DNA of 64,000 nucleotides. It comes from Rhyzopertha dominica (lineage: Eukaryota; Arthropoda; Insecta; Coleoptera; Bostrichidae). Shown piece by piece: positions 55,401-64,000 of the stretch. A program made the translations under genes and the position numbers. The stretch spans positions 18,256,245-18,320,244 of the forward strand of contig QCXZ01000086.1 of the NCBI GenBank assembly GCA_025024175.1. Direction: 5' to 3'. The notes under the pieces were generated by a model, which saw only the letters and a program-made list of their open reading frames with translations, searched no databases and was not told the DNA's origin. Numbering within the stretch: the stretch's first letter is position 1; each line of letters opens with the position of its first letter.

Positions 55401-58400
55401 GGGATAGATGAATTAAATGTGCATAATTCGTTTGCAGTAATAGTCGCATTTTTTTAATAAAATTTTGCATACGACCTTTCCAATGAGTTACCAAATTTTT
55501 AATACAATTGTTACATATTTTTGTATTTAGAAAGTATGCGTGCGGTAGGTAAGCAAATGTGGCTGGGTTAGTTACAGTTGCTGACCATATGTTTTTTTGG
55601 TTAAAGAAGAAAAGTGTATCCAAGCGGACGTGCCCTGCTGTGAAGGGACACTTATAATTGTTCAAGTGCGTAACGAAAGTTGAAGGAATGACAGTGGAAC
55701 TAAAATTTATGTGTATGGCGTGATTTTTGTAAGCTTGAATGCTATTGGAGGGATGACTGAAAAACGTTATTGGAAGTTTGAATGTAATTGGTTGGATGAG
55801 ATGGAGTGGGTGGCTAATTAAGTAAGATTAGATTTTAGAAGACGAAAAACGAGGAGAACGTTGTTAGAGTCAAGAGAAAAAGGTTGTTTGTAATTCTTGT
55901 GGATCTTTGTACATAACTTGTAATATACAATTATTAGTTACGCCCGTGTGTAATTATCATCCTGACAATTGTTAGATTATAACACAATTTTTTTTTAATT
56001 TGTCAAAGAATTTATAGTAAAAAAGTTCGCAAAAATAAAAAATTAGGCCCATTCAGAACATTAAAGCCTTTAATTTAAAAAAGAATGAGTTAAAATATCT
56101 TGAAACTTTTGAAGATATTCGTTGTCAAGTTTACATTGTGAATCCCATAAGCAGAATACGGGCGTAATCACATCCAGGGTGTTGGGTCGCCGTGTACTGC
56201 CCATGCTGTTTACATGTAAAGCTACTAGGCGTTCAACTTAGTCATTTTCGATACGATTCCCTTCATTTTTTACTATGTTGTATTACAAATAATCCTCTAC
56301 AACGCATCGAGGCCGGAATTTTAATTTTATCCTTGCAAAGCCAGAAAAAGTGACTTTTATTTTATAACAATTTTTAAGCTTAAATATTTCAATTTTAAAG
56401 CAAAATTTTGGGAAAATGGCGACGTGGCCATCCAGATAACAAGCTTAAGAAGCTCTGTACGCAAAATGGAATTTGTACCTAAAAAAACTGTAGGCGCTAG
56501 ATCCAGATTAAGTTTCAAAAATTTTAATGTTTCCGGCCCCTACAGGTATTCGCCCCTAATTGCATCCGGTTACCTGTCATAAATTGTCCTTACCCTATCC
56601 CAAGATGCAAATAAACTGTTCAACCTGGAAAGTTCCCCCATTGGTTAAAGATAAGCATTTTATTGCATTCTACTCCATTTTTGTGATGTTTCACCAAGTA
56701 TTCGTAGATACTAAATTAAATATGAAAGATATCGTCAAATTGCATAAGAATACAAATTTTGAATTTTAATTTTACAATATATAGGATATAATAAAAATTA
56801 GCGATTATATAGTTACATTGTGCAGGTTTTTTTATTGTAAGTCCATTTAAAAATGGTGGTAATATCTAAACAAATAAGACAATGACTTTTCCAATAGTAT
56901 ATAATAAATAAATTGTAGATATACCACAATTTCTCAGGGAATACGTGGACCGATTATTCCTGGTACACTTTCAATAAAAATCGGATAGTTTACCGAGCAT
57001 TTGATTTGTCCACATACTTTCATCTCTATGTGGAAGTCGTTCTGCGAATAATTTATTAAAACGCAAAATAAATATAACAATAGACTTAGCACATCGGCAA
57101 TCGACGAAATCAATGGTAAAATTAAGGAAACTGCATATTATAAAAAGTTAAAAAATAACCTATCGAATACTACGCGAGAGTGGGAATAAATTATAAAATA
57201 ATTCTTTCGAACTCTCGCCATTTGGCAACAGTTCTCACAATTATGTCGAATTATATTCAATTTATTCTCATTTTCTTGTGATATTATAACTGACAATGAT
57301 ACCTAACATTAAGAAGTATTTCTGAAATTGCACAGATATTCACACATGCATGTTCGCGCACACATCCACATATACAAGAAAATAATAGTTACTTGTCTAC
57401 AGTGCAGATATACCTTATTTTTATAACCCTATTTTAACTGAAATAATTATTGTCTTCCTAGAAACTACTAATACATTGCCGATGATTACCCCTGAAAGGA
57501 TGAAAATCTGCTCTTTTGAGCGGCGTCAAATATTTGTATACTTTGAGTATTATGAATGTGTTCCGGTATGCCAGTTTATTTGGCCCAAGGATCAATGTAA
57601 TAAAAGCCGGGTAGCCCCAGTCCGTATAGTTCTTCTAATAAAAGTTACATTATTGTTACAATTACCTTTTGCAATTCTGTATGCTCTGCAGCATATGTTA
57701 TACCACTTTTGTAGTAATTTTGCAATGAGTTGAAATTACCCTTGTCCCATTATCGTTGTTCGTTGCAGCTCCGACATTATTGCCTTATTTTTTTAATGCG
57801 AAATGAACTGTGGCGTTGTCATTTCTGACCGTCTTTTGTTTTGAAGCTAAGCCTAACTTTATAATACCCTTACAATTTCTGCAGTCCTTAAAATCTCGCT
57901 CAGACGGTAGAAACAAAAAAAAACTGAATGATTTAACCAGATTTTATGCTTACACCAAAAAAAGATTAAGGAACAGGAGAACACACAGTATAGTAATATT
58001 CAACGGTAATTTAACAATATCTTGATAAATAGTCGACTATTTACATTGTATATATCAAATATGTAATAACTTGTATAATTATCGTATCTGTATTTCTGTG
58101 CAAGAACTTTGGATAATTATAATTGAAATCAGTTCCTCACCCCCTCAAGCTTTTGAGCATATTAGATATCAATTTTTAGTTATCATCTATGCAATACTAG
58201 TAACATTTCAAATACAGGTTGATTCTTTCAGACCTTTTAGTTTCTAACATCGTCATCTCAATATGACCTTTAACCTCACCTCCCCACAGAAACCGTTTTA
58301 TTAGAAAATAGGAAGGACATCACAGTTCTACTAGTATTTTACAACCAAAGTCAGTCTGCCTGCTCTTTGAACGGCAGGATACAAATCGCGCCCAAACAAG

Positions 58401-59490
58401 AAATTCTCCGTTATAACTCATCCACCGTGGCATGCAAATTTATTGCCCCAAACTAAGTGAGAGCAATAAAAGCAGGTAGTCTTGGTGGGTGGAGCCTAAT
58501 ATCTGAGGGTTTGTCTAAACCACTATTAGATCAAAATACGCTGAAAATAACCTGTGGCACTCCCAAGCGGAATTTGAGTTTCGGCTGAACTTACCCTAGG
58601 TCCTTGGAGTTTCCTGATCATATCGTCCAATATCAGGTCACCTTTGTCAGTTTTAAAAACTGTTTAGATATGCCCTCCTAAAGCTTGTTTTATGCTATAA
58701 TTGCTGTTCCTCTATGTCACATAAAACAAATCGTACAGTAAAATCCATCTGCAACAGTTAACTTCGCTTTTCACCCGTTATCNCAAATTATCGTTCCAGA
58801 ATCCGTTTTAAATTCANCATAATTTGCTCTTACTACCCTTTTGTCTCCGCGCCTTTTTATTTCTGACCCATTCCGGAAGTCACTAAGCCTGTTATCTTCA
58901 TCTACTGTTTTTCACCGAGCTTGTTATTATTGCAGCGGCAATGAAATACTAAAGTTTTATCTCCCATTTTAATAGCTATTTTGTCCTGTTTCATTCATTA
59001 CAAGCTCTAAAGAAATAATCATTGCATAAATTTATCCATAACCTCGTTTAATATATGATATGTTCCAGCTAACGGGAGAGGAATTTATCATATCGATTAT
59101 CAGTCAAATCGAATATTACCTCAAGTTTGCTCGCTTTTTGACTATTCAACCGCGCCGTCCATTGTAAACAAGCATTTTATCGATTTCTTAAATTACAGAC
59201 CTGATCAACCATCAAACATACCAAAAGTGAAATTGATGAGATGAAACATCAGCGTATCGAAATCAATAGAACGGTCAATGTTTATTCATTGGAGTTTTGG
59301 TATTCACAATCAACAGAATTCGTGATGTATGGCGTTCGTTTTATTGAGTAAAAGTTTAGGGGAAATTGATCACATAAAACGCACTGGAATAAAGTAAACA
59401 TCTATTATTATCATCGTGATACTCCGACGGAGAATCCTTATTTTTCTCAGGTATGCTTGCAAGCAACGATCTATGAGACTGACTTATGCA
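55401..59490. other. No gene recognised
   Basis: About 4 kb of AT-rich sequence with only short, unrecognisable frames and two N's near 58783-58817. No element ends found. Confidence 0.4.
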
Positions 59491-59583
59491 GAGGGTTTTG
59501 CAGCTTGATGGTCGGCCGTCGTAAACTATTGTATTGTAAATGAGGGTTTTTACAGCCTTATGGTCGGCCATCCTAAGCTATTG
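59491..59583. repeat. Imperfect tandem duplication, about 51-bp unit
   Basis: GAGGGTTTTGCAGCTTGATGG at 59491 onward and GAGGGTTTTTACAGCCTTATGG at 59542 onward, each followed by TCGGCC.TC.TAA.CTATTG. Two units only. Confidence 0.7.
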
Positions 59584-61690
59584 GGATTAGTGGCATGCTT
59601 CAAAGTTCCTCAATGGGCCGTATTCAAAAAAATCTTGTTGGCTAAAATTTTAACATTTGTTGTGATAATTTTGCAATCAATAAAGCATAGAAGATTTTAT
59701 AACAAAGTTTATTTAATGCAGACCTCATGCTAACTGGCGCGACCTGCGACCTATTTTTATGTGATACATTATTGGGTTTAAATTTTCCGATGTATAAAAT
59801 AAAAGCCTTTCCATGTCATAACGAATTTATACAAATTTTTTAGCGGATAAAAAGTCTGAAACTGAAGTTAATCAAAAACAGTTTTGTCCTAACTTCAAGT
59901 GTATTTTGGAGAGACTAATACACGAGTACATTAAGGTATGCTATGAATGCTCAATTTTATTTTAAAAAACGGCTCTTTAGGACAAAATTCGTAGTCACGT
60001 TTCGACAATTTATTTTGTGTCTTCTTCGGGTGACGAATTTGTGTTTGTACGGCATTGTCAGAAAGGAGAAACTAACTAAACGATTAAGACAAAAGATAAG
60101 CAAGCCTGTTAACAGGAACAACAACAATTCGTACACTTACGCCCTCTGTGACGATTAGCTAACGGGTACCTCTGCTTCACGGTAATATTAGCTTATATAC
60201 TTTTTAAGTAAACTTTGAACGTTACAAATGGATATATATATACTGTCATGATATTCTCGTCTTAACTAGGTAACTGTTAGATATACCAAATCCTCTTTCC
60301 ACCCCCATTAAGTGCCATCCAGCTTGGGTTAGTGTTAGACTGGTTGTGGTATCTCGGCATCCAAACAAGGGTGAAATGCCATCGTATTTGCATGTATATT
60401 CGCGAATTAGAATGTCTGTCAGTCGGTTATGAATTTGTTAATTGGTTGGAGCGTCCTCAGCAATTTAACTATTCACAGCCACAATTGGGTAAGCAGAGAA
60501 CTACCTATATCAAGTCTGGGCATATAATATGCTATAGTGAAAAGGTTAAAGTTGATTTAGTTGTTATTGAATGAAGAAATTTAGTTATTCTATCTCACTA
60601 ATTTACTTGATTTCCTATCTACGAGTTGTTGAAATATCTTGTCATTCATTAACAGCAAAATTTTAACTCTTACTTATTATACGTTACTATTAACAACTAA
60701 AATATCATGCTTTCTAAGTATCCTCTTTAATTTTTTGAAAGGTCTTGTACATAAGGCAAATTCAACTGTAATTTGCTTTGTCCTAGCTGAGAATTTGATT
60801 TGGATGAGCACTTTTATTAAAAATTGAATCATTTTGTATATAACTTTCGTCTGAGATTATTTGTGCTCTAATAAATGACGTCCTGATAAGACTATTCTTT
60901 TGAGTGGGAGCATAGCGAGATGTGGCATGTAAATACCTGTCTGTGTGTGTTGGTTTTCTGTAAACCTTGTGCCCTAACTATCCAGTGTTTACTCTGTAAA
61001 TTTTTAAAGCCTCTTTACTATGTAAACTTGTATACGTTCTGTAACCATGTCACACAAAAATCTCCTTCCTCCATCTAACCTAAAACGTCACTGAAGGAAC
61101 GCGACATCAATATTACTCTCAAGCTGTTCCATAATAACACTTCATTGTTCATAACAATCCAGCATTTAACCGAGACGATCTGCTCCTTCAGGGCGGCGCT
61201 GAAAATACTCTGCAGGATTATGGCGTCGAATTTTAAGGGTGCCGGCCGTTCCAGGACGTGTGGGGAGGATAAAATGGCGACAAATTCCAGATTAATTACA
61301 ATTTTAATTATGATGAGATACACACGCGGCGAAATAGGGAAATTTTTGTAAGTGTGAAGAGACAAAAGAGGCAACTAGAAATCCTTCTAGAGTTGTCCTT
61401 ACCTTTTATTTTCATCAATCGACAACACCAACTTTCTCCTCACGTTTTATAGGCTTGGAACCGGCAATATTTTGCAAGAAAATGCTGGCACGTTTAAAAA
61501 GTGGGTTGCTACGAAGATATAGAGACCTGCCAGGTCCCTTTACCGCAAATGCTCAGATCTAAACTATTTGAAAACAGCTCATTCATTTTACTCCCGAGGG
61601 CGTACAATATCCCACCACGCCCTGAGCAAAACCAGGTCCATGCACGACCTCGAATCTTTGTAGCTGTCATGCGACTCGCTGTGATGCGGG
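59584..61690. other. No gene recognised
   Basis: Short frames only. The minus frame 61075-61374 (99 codons) has no recognised domain. Confidence 0.4.
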
Positions 61691-62535
61691 TACATCCACG
61701 ACCTTGTGNTGAACCATCCTCAATGCCCTGAGGCCGTTCTCGAGGCCATGGCCGATCAGGATGGTGTCCGAATGGATGAATCCACGCAAATAGTTCTGTA
61801 CATGATCCCGGAAAATTCGGTGTTATAGTCAACGACTGGGTTTTCTAGAAGGATGTGGGTGTCGTATACTAGTCGTCCATCGGTGGCTACGACGGTTACT
61901 CTGGCTACTTCCATACCCTTCAGGGTGTAAACCATTTCATAGTCCATGGCGTACACGCCGCAGTTACCATCAGGGGGAGTCTTTCTCGCTGTAACAATAA
62001 TAAAGGTTTTAACACTAGTAATAGTAGTAAGCTCCATTTTTTATATCACTAATATCTACGAGCACAAGTTATCTCGGTAAGAAGGTAACTTACACCTAGT
62101 AAAAAGCCTAAAAATATTAAACTTACTTTTGGTGGTACAGCATGGGTATGGTCCGTTTAGACCAGGTTGCACTCCCGACCATACGTGGAATGGCTTCTGA
62201 CTACAACCCACGGAGTTCCTTGTTCCACCGCATCATGCAAAGACGTTCTGGTGCAGCGTAATCTTGCTAGGATGGTAGTAGCAAGTCTTGGGTGTATAAT
62301 GTTCCCTATTGTCGCCTACACTGAATTATTTACAACACCGATCGCAGATGGTAACTTGTCCAACTCCTTTCCGCTTGATGGTATCTCCATCAGAGTCGGT
62401 ATCACTTGAGTCACAACTGCCTCGACAAGAGTCATTGTCGTGCCTGTAAAGAAACCATGATTTCTGACATATTCTCTTAAATAGAGGGGTGTTTGTATGG
62501 TTATCATCATTACAGGTATTTGTACCTCCACGCAA
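61691..62535 (-). pseudogene. REXO1-like RNA exonuclease, decayed, intron kept
   Basis: Exon A (about 62535-62127) holds an acidic Asp/Ser stretch, VTICDRCCK, stop, FSVGD, TCYYHPSK, NVFA, stop, CGGTRNSVGC and FHVWSGVQPGLNGPY: the Cys/His block that precedes the nuclease in REXO1 proteins. An intron of 138 bp (62126-61989, GTAAGT...TTGTTACAG) joins in phase to exon B: KTPPDGNCGVYAMDYEMVYT (Exo I; Asp and Glu kept, DCEM changed to DYEM), GMEVARVTVV, VVDYNTEFSGI. After a frameshift and apparent deletion come HSDTILIGHGLENGLRALRMV, where the catalytic Asp of 'LESD' is Gly. Two nonsense codons (62326-62328 TAA, 62233-62235 TGA) and the lost Asp mean it is not functional. The kept intron shows it is not a processed retrocopy. 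Confidence 0.75.
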
Positions 62536-64000
62536 TTCTGTAGATTACTAGCACATGCTTTTCGGTATACCAATTCAAAGATTTCTTACCAATAATTAAC
62601 AAAGCTAAAAATCTACATTTCAGAATTATGAAGAAACAAATGGATAACTAAACGGTATAGAAATACTTACCTAAAAACACCCGCTGGACCAAACTGCAAG
62701 GCTTAAGGACAACGGACCAGAAGATCAATGCTTAAATCGAACTAAGCATTAAATAAAATGTATAAAAATGTATACTAGAGTAAAAAACGTATCTACTCGA
62801 AATTAATAATAATAATCCATCACTATCAAAGATAAAAAGTAAAAAAAACAATTATTTATTGTTGTCTTAAAAGATTACTTTTCTATAATAAAATGCAAAA
62901 CGCTTACCACTCACAAAAACCAGACTTTTTACACTGGTGTGCAAATCTGAAGCCATCAGGCAACATACTCTCGCAAGGTTGATCTAGTTGCTCCTCTACA
63001 GTGTTCCGTATTATATCAGGGTAGGTAGCTCACGTCAAACAGACATTTGTAAAGTCGAATATGCAATGAGACAATAGTCCTTTTAGTAAAATATAACATA
63101 TATTCCTGGAAAGACAAACGAAACCATATGTCCATAACGTTTCAATCACAGACGCAAAATGTGTGTTGGCCTTTGTCTTTCGAGATACATTTTTCGCTAC
63201 TCTGATGCTATAGTAATTCATGTTGGCTTCACAGATGACATATACAGTTTAATCGTGTAAATAATTTAATGTTTCCGATTTACGTATCAACTGTTTGTTA
63301 ATTTGGCGGAATGCCATTTATTTTTCACTTCTTTATCGGTATCTATATCTAGTTCAATGTACTATTTTAAATGCATAATTCACTGCTAACACATGTTTGT
63401 AGAATGTACAGGAAGTTGTGCCAAGAAGAAATGGTTTCTAAATAGTACTGGAAATCTACTAATAAACAAAAGGTTCAAAATAATAAGTACCACCAGTACA
63501 CACATTTTGATAAAGTTAATCAATTAGCCTACAAACGTAGTACCGAAAATAAATTTTACACTAAATAAATATTTTTTTGGGAAATTAAAATCGACATATA
63601 TGAACCAGTTGTAAAATTCTAAAATATTCTATAAATAAGTAATGCGTTTAAAATAATCTTACATACCGTATCCCAGTTCTCACGCTTTCTCGAGCTCGAA
63701 GGCAAAACCAAGCTGGATCATCTTGAAACACTTTGTATATATACTCTCACAAACACTTCTACATCTGCTATGAACAGCGAAGAAGCGCAGAATGAGCAAA
63801 AACGGCATCACTCCTGTATTTATTACTTAGGAGGGTTAATCTGCACGGATATACAAATAAGCAGTGATTGGCCCATCCCAAACAACAAGGGCTCGTTAAG
63901 GTTTTAACGAAATGACACCATCGAATCCAGGTATGCGTGATAAAGATATGCATACTCAAGAGCGGAGAATTTAGGTAATATTTCCTATAGTGCTGTATTT
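62536..64000. other. No gene recognised
   Basis: AT-rich with short frames. Further exons of the REXO1-like pseudogene might lie here, but I cannot identify any. Confidence 0.35.

Noticed and set aside
61509..61832. Minus-strand 107-codon frame with PWPRERPQG
   Set aside because: Shadow frame of the REXO1-like sequence, whose true residues (DTILIGHGLE) are in another frame.
1..64000. CRISPR arrays, operons, rRNA and bacterial-type regulatory sites
   Set aside because: None seen; introns, element types and composition point to an animal nuclear genome.

Overview
The window looks like a piece of an animal genome, most likely an arthropod. It is AT-rich, has scattered single N's, contains no operons or ribosome-binding sites, shows GT-AG introns, and carries a typical metazoan mix of transposable elements. 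I see almost no ordinary host gene. The only host-derived gene I recognise is a decayed, intron-containing REXO1-like RNA exonuclease at about 61.7-62.5 kb, minus strand. Nearly everything else that can be named is a mobile element or its remains. Species cannot be told from this.

Layout. 0-9.6 kb is AT-rich. It has an inverted-repeat-bounded element (648-2054), a broken Penelope-like element (PLE) on the minus strand (about 4.24-5.69 kb), two homologous exon-like modules (3.12-3.25 and 7.30-7.43 kb) and a hammerhead-like motif inside a hairpin (about 7.0 kb). 9.6-13.6 kb is a non-LTR retrotransposon split by a 2.8-kb inverted-repeat element. 14.6-32.1 kb holds four more non-LTR retrotransposon copies (one minus at 14.6-18.0, plus at 21.1-24.0, plus at 26.9-28.3, minus at 30.6-32.1), a complete-ended but dead mariner/Tc1-type element (18.2-19.9) and a hAT transposase tail (29.9-30.2). 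32.2-35.1 kb is a second PLE, interrupted by a 750-bp repeat that also interrupts the 14.6-18.0 kb retrotransposon. 35.2-37.3 kb is the gag-protease half of a BEL/Pao element. 38.1-42.0 kb is a second, 3.85-kb, inverted copy of the 10-12.7 kb element. 42.9-44.5 kb is a head-to-head pair of PLE 3' ends. 46.1-49.1 kb has a 223-bp hAT-type MITE followed by a long zinc-finger, transposase-like gene broken only by frameshifts, two of them in homopolymers. 49.35-49.78 kb is a foldback MITE.

The best-preserved unit is a PIF/Harbinger transposon at 52,219-55,397. It has about 55-bp terminal inverted repeats, a TTA target duplication and two open, spliced genes: a HARBI1-like transposase (398 aa) and a MADF-BESS DNA-binding partner (343 aa). 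The two genes are interlocked on opposite strands: the intron of each contains the second exon of the other, and both 3' splice sites share the same 37-41 bp. I consider this the most interesting object in the window.

A second theme is RNA: short sequences of the form CTGANGA, one base, stem-loop, GAAA (hammerhead-ribozyme-like) occur beside the PLE remnants and at several solo sites. This fits what is known of Penelope-like elements. 55.4-61 kb and 62.6-64 kb show nothing I can name.
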